Shown: positions 28,961-37,695 of the stretch, in pieces
Numbering within the stretch: position 1 is the first letter of the stretch
Layout of the letters: each line of letters begins with the position of its first letter
NCBI GenBank assembly: GCA_947588995.1
Contig: CANPZI010000015.1
Location: forward strand, 1-64,000
Length of the DNA: 64,000 nucleotides
DNA from: an uncultured Lachnospiraceae bacterium
GTDB taxonomy: Bacteria; Bacillota; Clostridia; Lachnospirales; Lachnospiraceae
Direction: 5' to 3'
Notes under the pieces: generated by a model
Database searches by the model: none
What the model was told of the DNA's origin: nothing
Seen by the model: the letters and a program-made list of their open reading frames with translations, nothing else
Made by a program: the position numbers and the translations under genes

Positions 28961-31900
28961 GAGCGTTGCTTGCTCCCCTGGAGGAATTGGGGGCTTATGA
29001 GGAAGTAAAAAGAATGCTGGCGCGGGAGAAAGTCTCGGTGGCGCTCAGCGGCTGTGTGGATTCCCAGAAACTGCATGTGATCTACGGATTGAGTGAGAAA
29101 TTCCGCTACAACATGATTGTGACGTTCAGCGACCTGCGGGCCAAGGAGTTGTATGAGGACTACAAGTTCTATGACAGAAACGTCATGCTGTACCCGGCTA
29201 AGGATCTGATTTTTTTTCAGGCGGATATTCACGGCAATCAGCTGACGACGGAGCGGATCAAATGTCTGCGGAGACTGACAGAGGGAAAGCCGGTCACGGT
29301 GATCACGACCTATGACGCGCTGATGGCGCCGCAGCCGGCTGTGTCTGCGTGGAAAGAACACGTGATTCACATGGATAAACAGAGCCGCGTCGAGGAGAGC
29401 GAGCTGGCGGCACAGCTTGTGGAGCTGGGGTATGAGAAGAATTATCAGGTGGAAGCGCCGGGACAGTTCAGCATCCGCGGGGGCATTGTGGACATCTTCG
29501 ACCTGACGGAGGAAAACCCATACCGTATAGAGCTGTGGGGAGAGGACGTAGAGTCCATACGAAGCTTTGATCTTTTAAGCCAGCGGTCGATTGAGAAACT
29601 GGAATCCATATCGGTCTATCCGGCGACAGAACTGATCCTGCCGGAAAAACAGCTGCGCGACGGTATCGGGAAGATTCAGGCAGAGTGTAAGACCTGTGCC
29701 GCGGCGCTCCGCAAGGAGGGAAAGCCGGAGGAGGCGCACCGTATCGAGACACAGGTGAGGGAACTGGCCGAGCAGCTGCTGGAACTGGGATTCTCACAAA
29801 ACGCCGTGAATCTGGAGAGCTATGTGCGCTATTTCTGTCCGGTGCTTTCTTCGTTTGCGGATTGCTTCGAGGCAGACAAAAGCTGTGTCTTCATCGAGGA
29901 ACCGCTGCGCGTGAAAGAGCATGCCGCGGCGGTGGAACTGGAATTTCGCGAGAGCATGATGCACCGTGTGGAGAAAGGATATATTCTGCCGGGGCAGGCG
30001 GATATCCTCTACAGCGCGGAAGAGACTGCGGCGCGCCTGGCACGCGGCAGAGTGGTATCCCTCTCCATGATGGAAAGCAAAAATCCTCTTTTTAAGACGG
30101 AGGCAAAATATGATCTGCAGGCCAGAAGTTTGTCGTCCTACAATAATAGTTTTGAGGCGCTGGTCAAGGATCTGCAGAGCTATCGGAAGAGGGGATACCG
30201 CGTCCTGCTTCTGTCCGGTTCCCGGACACGGGCGAAGCGCCTGGCCGAGGATCTTCGGGATCAGGAGATCAGCGCTTTCTACAGCGAGGACCCGATGCGG
30301 GAGGTTCAGCCAGGGGAAGTTATGACGTATTACGGCAGGGTGCTCAAAGGATTTGAGTATCCGCTCATCAAGTTTCTGGTCGTATCGGAGAGCGATATCT
30401 TCGGGGCTGAGAAGAAGAAAAAGAAAAAGAAAAAAATCTATCAGGGACAGAAAATCAACGATTTCAATGAGCTGCACGTGGGGGATTACGTGGTGCACGA
30501 GAGCCACGGACTCGGCGTCTATCAGGGGATTGAGAAAGTGGAGGTCGATAAGATTGTCAAGGACTACATCAAGATCTCCTATCGTGACGGCGGGATTCTC
30601 TATGTGCTCGCCACGGGGCTGGACGTGATTCAGAAGTATGCCTCGGCGGAGTCCGGCAGCAGACCGAAACTCAACAAACTCGGCACGCAGGAGTGGAGCA
30701 GGACGAAGTCCAGAGTACGCGAGGCCGTGGATGAGATTGCGCAGGACCTGGTGGAATTATATGCCGTCAGGCAGCAGAGCCAGGGCTATCGATACGGTGC
30801 GGATACGGTCTGGCAGAGAGAGTTTGAAGAGATGTTTCCGTTCGAGGAGACGGAGGATCAGCTGGCTGCCATCGCCGCCACCAAGGCGGACATGGAGAGC
30901 GGTAAGATTATGGATCGCCTGATCTGCGGAGATGTTGGGTACGGGAAGACGGAGGTCGCGCTCCGCGCGGCGTTCAAGGCAGTGCAGGAAGGCAAGCAGG
31001 TCGTCTACCTCGTGCCTACGACAATACTCGCCCAGCAGCACTACAATACGTTTGTCCAGAGAATGAAAAATTTTCCCGTGCGGGTAGATCTGCTGTCACG
31101 TTTCCGCACGGCGGCGGAACAGAAAAAGACCGTGGCGGATATCAGGAAAGGCATGGTGGATATCGTGATCGGCACACACCGCGTGCTGTCCGCGGATGTG
31201 CGGTACAAGGACCTGGGACTGTTGATCATAGATGAGGAACAGCGTTTCGGCGTGTCCCACAAGGAAAAGATCAAGAAGCTGAAAGAGAATGTGGACGTGC
31301 TCACGCTGACGGCGACACCGATCCCGCGGACGCTGCACATGAGCCTGATCGGGATACGGGACATGAGCGTGCTGGAGGAGGCGCCGGGCGACAGACAGCC
31401 GATTCAGACTTTTGTCTGTGAGTACAATGAAGAACTGGTGCGGGAGGCCATCGTCCGTGAACTCTCCCGGCAGGGTCAGGTCTACTATGTCTACAACAGG
31501 GTCAACAATATTGCGGATATCGCCGCCGCGATTCGGAAGCTCGTGCCCGAGGCAAACGTAGCTTTTGCTCACGGGCAGATGAAAGAAACGGAACTGGAGC
31601 GCATCATGTACGACTTTATCGATGGGGAGATCGATGTGCTGGTGTCCACCACGATCATCGAGACGGGACTGGATATCTCCAACGTGAATACGATGATCAT
31701 TCATGACTCTGACCAGATGGGCCTGTCGCAGCTGTACCAGCTCAGAGGGCGCGTGGGACGTTCCAACCGCACGGCTTACGCTTTTTTGATGTACAGGAGA
31801 GATAAGATGCTCAAGGAAGTGGCGGAGAAAAGGCTGGAGGCGATCAGGGAGTTTACCGATCTGGGCAGCGGTTTCAAGATTGCCATGCGCGACCTGGAGA

Positions 31901-32520
31901 TACGCGGCGCGGGGAATCTGCTGGGGGCAAAGCAGCACGGCCATATGCAGGCGGTGGGTTACGACTTGTACTGCAAGATGCTGAACGAGGCGGTTAAGAA
32001 CCGCAAAGGCATCTCTGCGATAGAGGACTTCAATACAAGTATAGACCTGGATGTGGACGCTTACATTCCACCCTCCTATATCGTCAACGAGGTGCAGAAG
32101 CTGGATATCTATAAGCGCATCGCCGGGCTTGAGGACGAGAGGGAGTGCGAGGATATGAGAGAAGAGCTGCTTGACCGTTTTGGCGGAATCCCGAAATCCG
32201 CGGAGAATCTGCTGCGGATCGCGCTGATTCGCTCTCAGGCGCACAGGCTGTATATGCCTGAGGTGAAAGGCAAGAATGAGACGATCAGCTTTTTACTGCG
32301 CACGGACGCGCCCGTCCGGGTGGAAAACATTCCGCTCCTCCTGCAGAAATATGGAGGCAGAATGAGTTTTGATCCGAAAGGAACGCCGGAGTTTCGGCTG
32401 CGTTACAGAAAGTGCGGCGTGATTGAGAAAGACGAGGAGACGCTGCTTACGGTGACGGAGGCGGCGCTGCGGGATATGGAAGAACTGCTGTTGGATCGAA
32501 AAGAGGGAGCGCAGACATGA
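28957..32520 (+). CDS. mfd: Transcription-repair coupling factor
   Basis: An 1187-aa ATP-dependent translocase that removes stalled RNA polymerase and recruits UvrA. UvrB-like N-terminal domains (1 to about 330), an RNA-polymerase-interacting domain (about 495-560), the RecG-like motor with GDVGYGKTEVA, DEEQRFG and QLRGRVGRS, and the C-terminal TRCF domain are complete. Start GTG 28957 has GGAGG 6 bases upstream. A run of eight lysines (about residues 487-494) joins the D3 and RNA-polymerase-interacting domains; it is encoded by an A-rich stretch. The stop overlaps the next gene as ATGA. Confidence 0.97.
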   Translation: MRALLAPLEELGAYEEVKRMLAREKVSVALSGCVDSQKLHVIYGLSEKFRYNMIVTFSDLRAKELYEDYKFYDRNVMLYPAKDLIFFQADIHGNQLTTERIKCLRRLTEGKPVTVITTYDALMAPQPAVSAWKEHVIHMDKQSRVEESELAAQLVELGYEKNYQVEAPGQFSIRGGIVDIFDLTEENPYRIELWGEDVESIRSFDLLSQRSIEKLESISVYPATELILPEKQLRDGIGKIQAECKTCAAALRKEGKPEEAHRIETQVRELAEQLLELGFSQNAVNLESYVRYFCPVLSSFADCFEADKSCVFIEEPLRVKEHAAAVELEFRESMMHRVEKGYILPGQADILYSAEETAARLARGRVVSLSMMESKNPLFKTEAKYDLQARSLSSYNNSFEALVKDLQSYRKRGYRVLLLSGSRTRAKRLAEDLRDQEISAFYSEDPMREVQPGEVMTYYGRVLKGFEYPLIKFLVVSESDIFGAEKKKKKKKKIYQGQKINDFNELHVGDYVVHESHGLGVYQGIEKVEVDKIVKDYIKISYRDGGILYVLATGLDVIQKYASAESGSRPKLNKLGTQEWSRTKSRVREAVDEIAQDLVELYAVRQQSQGYRYGADTVWQREFEEMFPFEETEDQLAAIAATKADMESGKIMDRLICGDVGYGKTEVALRAAFKAVQEGKQVVYLVPTTILAQQHYNTFVQRMKNFPVRVDLLSRFRTAAEQKKTVADIRKGMVDIVIGTHRVLSADVRYKDLGLLIIDEEQRFGVSHKEKIKKLKENVDVLTLTATPIPRTLHMSLIGIRDMSVLEEAPGDRQPIQTFVCEYNEELVREAIVRELSRQGQVYYVYNRVNNIADIAAAIRKLVPEANVAFAHGQMKETELERIMYDFIDGEIDVLVSTTIIETGLDISNVNTMIIHDSDQMGLSQLYQLRGRVGRSNRTAYAFLMYRRDKMLKEVAEKRLEAIREFTDLGSGFKIAMRDLEIRGAGNLLGAKQHGHMQAVGYDLYCKMLNEAVKNRKGISAIEDFNTSIDLDVDAYIPPSYIVNEVQKLDIYKRIAGLEDERECEDMREELLDRFGGIPKSAENLLRIALIRSQAHRLYMPEVKGKNETISFLLRTDAPVRVENIPLLLQKYGGRMSFDPKGTPEFRLRYRKCGVIEKDEETLLTVTEAALRDMEELLLDRKEGAQT

Positions 32521-33659
32521 TTTATTTGGATCACGCGGCCACAACGAGGACGGCGCCGGAAGTCGTGGAGGCCATGCTGCCGTATTTCACGGAATATTAC
32601 GGAAACGCGGGAGGAATATACAGGCTGGGAAGCGAGAGCAAGCGCGCGCTGATGCGGGCAAGGGAGACGATTGCCGGGACGCTCGGGGCAGAGCCGAATG
32701 AGATTTACTTTACGTCAGGCGGGACAGAGTCCGACAACTGGGCCCTCAAGGCGGCTTGCGAGGCGTACCGCGGCAGAGGAGGACACATCGTCACCTCAAA
32801 GATTGAGCACCATGCCGTTCTGCGGACATGCGAATACCTGGAGAAGCAGGGAATTGCGGTCACGTATCTGGACGTGGACGCGGACGGACTGGTCGATCCG
32901 GAACGGTTAAAACGAGCGATACGTCCCGATACGATACTGATTTCCGTCATGTATGCCAACAATGAGATCGGGACGATTCAGCCGATCCGCGAGATCGGAG
33001 AGATCGCCGCGGAACGCGGCATCCTGTTTCATACCGACGCCGTGCAGGCATACGGTCAGCTTCCGATTGACGCGGCGGGCTGCCATATCGATATGCTCTC
33101 CGCCAGCGCACATAAATTCGGCGGGCCGAAAGGCGTCGGCTTTCTCTATGTCGGCAGGAAAGCAAAACTTCGCTCTTTCATGCACGGCGGGCAGCAGGAG
33201 CGCGGCAGGCGCGCGGGGACGGAGAATGTGGCAGGTATCGTCGGTATGGAGGCCGCGGTGCAGCGCGCATACCGCACGATGGAGGAGAAAGCGGAGCGGG
33301 AGACGGTGCTGCGGGATCGCCTGATCGAACGGCTGCTGCGGGAAATCCCGGATGTGCGGCTGAACGGACACCCGACTAAGCGACTGCCGGGCAATGTGAA
33401 TGTCAGCTTTGCGGGCGTGGAGGGAGAGACGGTGTTGATTATGCTGGATATGGAGTCGATCTGCGCTTCCAGCGGCTCGGCATGCGCTTCCGGCTCGCTC
33501 GATCCTTCCCATGTGCTGCGGGCTGTCGGCCTCGCGCCTGAACTGGCGAAAGGTTCTCTGCGACTGACGATCGGAGAGGAGAATACGATGGAGGAGATCG
33601 ATACCGTGGCGGAGACGCTTGCGCGCATCATTCGAAAAATCCGCGAAACGGTTATATAG
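32517..33659 (+). CDS. Cysteine desulfurase (NifS/IscS-like)
   Basis: A 380-aa PLP enzyme moving sulfur from cysteine to acceptors for Fe-S clusters or tRNA thiolation. The N-terminus IYLDHAATT, the PLP lysine in SAHKFGGPKG (about 205) and the catalytic Cys loop SSGSACASGSLDPSH (about 325) are present. The short active-site loop suggests the NifS/IscS class. In many Clostridia a tRNA 4-thiouridine synthase gene follows; here it does not, since the terminator and a 33-aa gene come next. ATG overlaps the mfd stop. Confidence 0.94.
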   Translation: MIYLDHAATTRTAPEVVEAMLPYFTEYYGNAGGIYRLGSESKRALMRARETIAGTLGAEPNEIYFTSGGTESDNWALKAACEAYRGRGGHIVTSKIEHHAVLRTCEYLEKQGIAVTYLDVDADGLVDPERLKRAIRPDTILISVMYANNEIGTIQPIREIGEIAAERGILFHTDAVQAYGQLPIDAAGCHIDMLSASAHKFGGPKGVGFLYVGRKAKLRSFMHGGQQERGRRAGTENVAGIVGMEAAVQRAYRTMEEKAERETVLRDRLIERLLREIPDVRLNGHPTKRLPGNVNVSFAGVEGETVLIMLDMESICASSGSACASGSLDPSHVLRAVGLAPELAKGSLRLTIGEENTMEEIDTVAETLARIIRKIRETVI

Positions 33660-33687
33660 AGTCCTGAATATGGGACTCTATTTTTTA
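33656..33687 (+). terminator. Terminator of the pth-mfd-desulfurase operon
   Basis: ATAGAGTCC (33656-33664) pairs perfectly with GGACTCTAT (33673-33681) and is followed by TTTTT. The stem begins within the stop codon region of the desulfurase gene. Confidence 0.9.
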
Positions 33688-33741
33688 TATCCTTATACCA
33701 GAACAAGAGTTCGGATGTATCTGGGAAAGGAGATAAGAAAT

Positions 33742-33843
33742 ATGAAAGGTTATGCGGTAGAGAGCGGTTATATGGGATATGTGAACGGGGTATACATGCT
33801 GTTCGCGAGCGAGAGGGATTATGAGGATTATGTGGGGAGGTAA
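33742..33843 (+). CDS. Small 33-aa protein of Lachnospiraceae type
   Basis: A 33-residue ORF with a very good ribosome binding site (AAAGGAG, 9 bases upstream). The peptide is rich in Gly, Tyr and Met (start MKGYAVESGYMGYVNG) and ends in a charged Tyr/Asp stretch. I recall similar Gly/Tyr-rich peptides of about this size in Lachnospiraceae genomes, but their role is unknown. It follows a terminator, so it needs its own promoter or readthrough. Not a shadow of a larger gene. Confidence 0.65.
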   Translation: MKGYAVESGYMGYVNGVYMLFASERDYEDYVGR

Positions 33844-33847
33844 TCCG

Positions 33848-33876
33848 TTGCATATTTTGTGAAAATAGGGTAAACT
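33848..33876 (+). promoter_or_regulatory. Possible promoter of the GT-C-like gene
   Basis: TTGCAT (33848-33853) and TAAACT (33871-33876) with a 17-base spacer, 85 bases before the preferred start codon. Confidence 0.4.
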
Positions 33877-33960
33877 TTTCATGTGCAGGATATTTGCGGT
33901 AAGACTGCATGCAGTGCGCATTATTACAGCAAAAACAGACAGGAGTGCAGGCAGGATAGG

Positions 33961-35355
33961 ATGGAGAACCAAAACATGAGCGGACAGAAGAAACCGCACG
34001 GACGATTGGCCGGATGGCTTCGGCAGGAAAAGGCACTGACGGGATTCCTATTGCTTACGGCATTTTTGATGGCTTGCAGCATTGTATGGGTGTACCATGT
34101 CAAGGTGCTGAATGCGCCAAAAGTGTATTCCGACGGTTTTGGTTATTATGTTTATCTGCCGGCGCTCATTTACGGAGATTTTAGTTTTCAGTTCGTGGAG
34201 GGCTGGGAGCATCCGCTGGACCTGACCGAAGCGGGGGGGGGTAAGGTGGACAAATATCCGGTCGGTGTAGCCATCATGGAGAGTCCTTTCTTCTTTACGG
34301 CACACCTGCTCTCCCTGCTGAGGGACGCGCTGACCGGAAGTGTCACGGCGACCGGATATTCTAATCTGTATCAGTACATGATACTCTTTGGGGGAGTCTG
34401 TTACTGGGTTGTGGGCACTCTGCTTTTGTACATGCTCCTGCGGCGTTTTCTGGGATTCTCCGGACAGGTATCGCTGCTTGCGTGTGCGGTGATCACCTAT
34501 GGGACGAATCTGTTCCACTACGCATCGTATGATGCCTGTTTTTCACATGTTTATTCCTATTTTCTGTTCAATTTGTTTCTGTTTTATCTGTGCTGGTATG
34601 AAGAGCGCGACAGAGAAAAGAAGAATAAACTGTGGCAAACCTGTATCTTTGGCCTGCTGGCCGGCCTGATTTTTATGTGCCGCAACACCAATATCCTGTT
34701 TGTGCTGACCTATGTCCTCTATGGCGTCCGCGATTGGCGGACCCTTAGAGAGAGGATGCTTACGGTACTGAATCCGCGCCGGGCGGTGCCGATTATTCTG
34801 GCGGGATGCGTGACGATATTCCCACAGCTGCTGTACTGGCATACGGCTACCGGACATTGGTTTGTGTATTCTTATGGAGGCGAATCATTTTACTGGCTTC
34901 AGCCGCAGCTTGCGAATTTTCTGTTCAGTGTGAGAAAAGGGCTGTTTTTCTGGAGCCCGCTTCTTCTGCTGGCGGTGGCAGGTATGATTCTGGCATTTCA
35001 AAGACGGCGGCAGCTGTATACGGGCCTGGTGGTGTTTTTTCTGGTGATTGTCTATGTGTCCAGCGCATGGTGGTCGTGGTACTATGGCGGCTCTTACGGG
35101 CAGAGAGTGGCGGTCGATTTCATGTGCCTGTTCACTGTCTTTCTGGCGTATATTTTCAGCCGGCTGGAGGAGATGAGGCGGCGCGATGGCGGAAGCGGCA
35201 GATATAAGGCGGCTGCCTGCGGAGTGTACGCATACTGCGCGCTGTGCATTGCCTGGAATATACTCTGTATGTTCGCTTACTGGTATCGTGTGCTTCCGTG
35301 GGATGAGGCGGACTGGGGCACGATACGGAATATCATAGGAATGTTGAAACCGTAA
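33961..35355 (+). CDS. GT-C-like polytopic membrane protein with in-frame G9 tract
   Basis: About 464 aa with ten or more hydrophobic helices, one beginning near residue 25. The loop after the first helix carries YSDGFGYYVYLP, an acidic motif reminiscent of the catalytic Asp of lipid-linked GT-C glycosyltransferases (PMT/RgtA-like). It probably transfers a sugar from a polyprenyl donor on the outer face, but the family is not certain. A G9 tract at 34233-34241 codes for Gly 92-94 and keeps the frame open. ATG 33961 is preferred (AGGATAGG upstream); a GTG at 33883 lacks a binding site. It is followed after 54 bases by a GH5 gene. Confidence 0.72.
   Translation: MENQNMSGQKKPHGRLAGWLRQEKALTGFLLLTAFLMACSIVWVYHVKVLNAPKVYSDGFGYYVYLPALIYGDFSFQFVEGWEHPLDLTEAGGGKVDKYPVGVAIMESPFFFTAHLLSLLRDALTGSVTATGYSNLYQYMILFGGVCYWVVGTLLLYMLLRRFLGFSGQVSLLACAVITYGTNLFHYASYDACFSHVYSYFLFNLFLFYLCWYEERDREKKNKLWQTCIFGLLAGLIFMCRNTNILFVLTYVLYGVRDWRTLRERMLTVLNPRRAVPIILAGCVTIFPQLLYWHTATGHWFVYSYGGESFYWLQPQLANFLFSVRKGLFFWSPLLLLAVAGMILAFQRRRQLYTGLVVFFLVIVYVSSAWWSWYYGGSYGQRVAVDFMCLFTVFLAYIFSRLEEMRRRDGGSGRYKAAACGVYAYCALCIAWNILCMFAYWYRVLPWDEADWGTIRNIIGMLKP
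34233..34241 (+). repeat. G9 homopolymer in GT-C-like gene
   Basis: Nine G on the coding strand, about 91 codons into the gene, in frame in this copy. Confidence 0.88.
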
Positions 35356-35409
35356 TGACAGGGACGGCGCGAGTCTGGCGCTTCGCTGCCGCCGGGAAGA
35401 GGAGATATC

Positions 35410-36771
35410 ATGAAAAAGAGGATGTTTATGCTGAGCGCGGTCTGCATCATGGTGTTCACTGCGGGCGGCTGTGGAACGAAAAGGGAAGCGGAGAAAGATG
35501 CGGCGGCACAGTCCGTCGTTTCCGATACGGATTCCGCGGACACAGAAGAAGAGGCCGACACGGATGGCGAGGCGGCTGCGGAGAGCGGGCAGACTTTGAC
35601 GGAGCAGCCGGCTGAGGCTGTGACGGAAAACGGGGAGGCAGGCACAGAGGAAGCGGATATGCAGACGAATACCGAAACGGCACAGGAGGCGGTGAATGCC
35701 TTGGAATTTGTGGAAGATATGAAACTTGGCTGGAATCTTGGCAATACTTTTGATGCCTACACGGATGTGAACAAGGAGGACGAACTGTCTTACGAGACGG
35801 AGTGGAGCAAGGTACTGACCACGAGAGAGATGATAGACGCGATCAGCGACGCGGGATTTCGGACGATACGGATTCCGGTGTCGTGGCATAATCATGTGTC
35901 GGACGACGGCAGTTATACGATCAGCAAAGCGTGGCTGGACCGGGTGCAGGAAGTTGTGGATTATGCAATAGACGACGATATGTATGTCATCATCAATATT
36001 CATCATGACAACTCCGTGAACTATATGTATCCGGCAATCAGGTATCTCGAACAGTCCGAAGCGTATGTGGCGGCGATTTGGTTTCAGGTGGCGACGCGGT
36101 TTGCGGATTATGACGAGCACCTGATTATGGAGGGGATGAATGAGCCCAGGCTGGTCGGCAGCGCGAACGAGTGGTGGCTTGACATGAATAAACCGGAGTG
36201 CGTGGAGGCGGTACAGTGCATCAACGAACTGAATCAGGTATTTGTGGATACGGTACGGGCCGCCGGAGGCAGGAATGAGAGCCGCTATCTTCTTGTGCCG
36301 GGATATGCGGCTTCCCTGCAGGGGGCGACCAACGAGTATTTTGTGCTGCCGCAGGATATTGAGGGCAACACCGATAAGATCCTCGTGGAAGTGCACGGCT
36401 ATGTTCCCTACAACTTCGCGCTGCAGGCCGCGGGCGAGGCGGGCAGTACCGATCAGTGGAGCGCGGACAGTGCGGCCAGCACTTCCGAGATCGACAATAT
36501 GATGGATGAACTCTATGAGAGATATGTGAAAAACGGCGTCGGCGTGGTGATTGATGAGTTCGGCGCGCGGGATAAAGACGGCAATCTGCAGGCGAGAACA
36601 GACTATGCGTCTTACTATGTGGCAGCGGCGCGTGAGCGTGGAATCACGTGCTGCTGGTGGGACAATAATTCTTTCACGGGCAGTGGAGAAAATTTCGGGC
36701 TGTTCCGCAGGATGGTCTGCCGGTTTTTGTATCCGGAGATCGTGGATGGGATGCTTGCGTCGTGCGAGTAG
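35410..36771 (+). CDS. Glycoside hydrolase family 5 lipoprotein
   Basis: A 453-aa extracellular beta-glucanase or related enzyme. A lipoprotein signal with lipobox TAGGC (Cys at about 21) is followed by an acidic Glu/Ala/Thr linker (about 25-90) and a GH5 barrel (about 95-450). LGWNLGNTFDAY starts the barrel; the acid/base Glu is in EGMNEPRL (about 240) and the nucleophile Glu in VVIDEFGA (about 380). Specificity (cellulose, lichenan, mannan) cannot be read off. AGAGGAGATATC precedes the ATG. It may degrade plant glucans in the gut. Confidence 0.9.
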   Translation: MKKRMFMLSAVCIMVFTAGGCGTKREAEKDAAAQSVVSDTDSADTEEEADTDGEAAAESGQTLTEQPAEAVTENGEAGTEEADMQTNTETAQEAVNALEFVEDMKLGWNLGNTFDAYTDVNKEDELSYETEWSKVLTTREMIDAISDAGFRTIRIPVSWHNHVSDDGSYTISKAWLDRVQEVVDYAIDDDMYVIINIHHDNSVNYMYPAIRYLEQSEAYVAAIWFQVATRFADYDEHLIMEGMNEPRLVGSANEWWLDMNKPECVEAVQCINELNQVFVDTVRAAGGRNESRYLLVPGYAASLQGATNEYFVLPQDIEGNTDKILVEVHGYVPYNFALQAAGEAGSTDQWSADSAASTSEIDNMMDELYERYVKNGVGVVIDEFGARDKDGNLQARTDYASYYVAAARERGITCCWWDNNSFTGSGENFGLFRRMVCRFLYPEIVDGMLASCE

Positions 36772-36823
36772 TCTGCGGCGGGCTTCGTGAGCATTTTTTG
36801 CACAGCGGCGGGCAGAAACATAA

Positions 36824-36852
36824 TTGCCAAAATACAGGCATAGGTATATCAT
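36824..36852 (+). promoter_or_regulatory. Putative promoter of the hydrolase-murF-ddl operon
   Basis: TTGCCA (36824-36829, 5/6) and TATCAT (36847-36852, 5/6) spaced by 17 bases, 36 bases before the GTG of the alpha/beta hydrolase. Confidence 0.6.
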
Positions 36853-36888
36853 AGTAATGTCCGAAATGCAGGGACATCTGGAGAGATC

Positions 36889-37656
36889 GTGGTTAAGAAG
36901 ATTGATTCGATAGCGGTAAATTATATAGACGAGGGGGAGGGCGATGTGGTGCTGCTTCTCCACGGCTGGGGCGCGAACATCACCCTGTATGCGGGTATCA
37001 TTCAGGTGCTTTCACAGAATCACAGGGTGATCGCGCCGGATATGCCGGGCTTCGGCAGGACCTCCGAGCCGCCTGCAGCATGGTGTGTGGACGACTATGT
37101 GGATTTTATCATCAAATTTATCGCTTCCTTTGAACTGCGCAGATTCAGTGTCGTAGTGCACTCTTTCGGCGGCAGGGTATTGTTTAAGCTGAATGCCAGA
37201 GAGAATCTGCCATTCATCATCGAGAGGGCGGTGCTGATTGACAGCGCGGGCATCCTGCCGAAGAAGACACTCCGGCAGCGGGTGAGCCTCAGATGCTACA
37301 AGGCCGCCAGGGCTCTCATGAGCACGAAAGTGCTACGTTTCCTCTATCCCGATGCCGTGGACAATATGCGCCGCAGACGGGGCTCTGCAGATTATAACAG
37401 CGCGACGCCGACGATGCGCGCGACGCTGGTGAAAGTGGTGAATGAAGATCTGGAGCCGCTGATACATCTGCTGCGGTGTCCGACGCTGCTCATCTGGGGA
37501 GATCAGGACACGGCGACACCGCTTGCGGATGGCAGGAGAATGGAAGAACTGATTCCCGATGCGGGGCTGGTCGTCTGCGAGGGAGCCGGACATTTTTCCT
37601 ATGCGGAGCAGGCGGCGAAAGTACACGGCGCGCTGACGGCATTTTTTGCTTCATAG
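36889..37656 (+). CDS. Alpha/beta-fold hydrolase
   Basis: A 255-aa cytosolic alpha/beta hydrolase. The oxyanion HGWG, the nucleophile Ser in VHSFGGRV (about 92), the Asp in WGDQDTATP (about 205) and the His in GAGHFSY (about 232) make a complete triad. Substrate unknown; esterase, C-C hydrolase or lipase-like. It starts at GTG 36889 with GGAGAG just upstream. It precedes the membrane MurF and Ddl, so a role in wall or envelope metabolism is possible but unproved. Confidence 0.82.
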   Translation: MVKKIDSIAVNYIDEGEGDVVLLLHGWGANITLYAGIIQVLSQNHRVIAPDMPGFGRTSEPPAAWCVDDYVDFIIKFIASFELRRFSVVVHSFGGRVLFKLNARENLPFIIERAVLIDSAGILPKKTLRQRVSLRCYKAARALMSTKVLRFLYPDAVDNMRRRRGSADYNSATPTMRATLVKVVNEDLEPLIHLLRCPTLLIWGDQDTATPLADGRRMEELIPDAGLVVCEGAGHFSYAEQAAKVHGALTAFFAS

Positions 37657-37695
37657 ATCGGTATGACAGGACAGGAGCGAGTAGGAATATTATTT

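Noticed and set aside
29213..29219. T-run in mfd and the lysine run near 30415 as slippage sites
   Set aside because: Frames are open and the gene is a housekeeping one; the lysine run is a flexible linker. No reason to propose switching.
34885..36963. 692-codon antisense open frame across GT-C-like and GH5 genes
   Set aside because: Shadow of two good genes, Arg/His-rich and without a recognisable domain.
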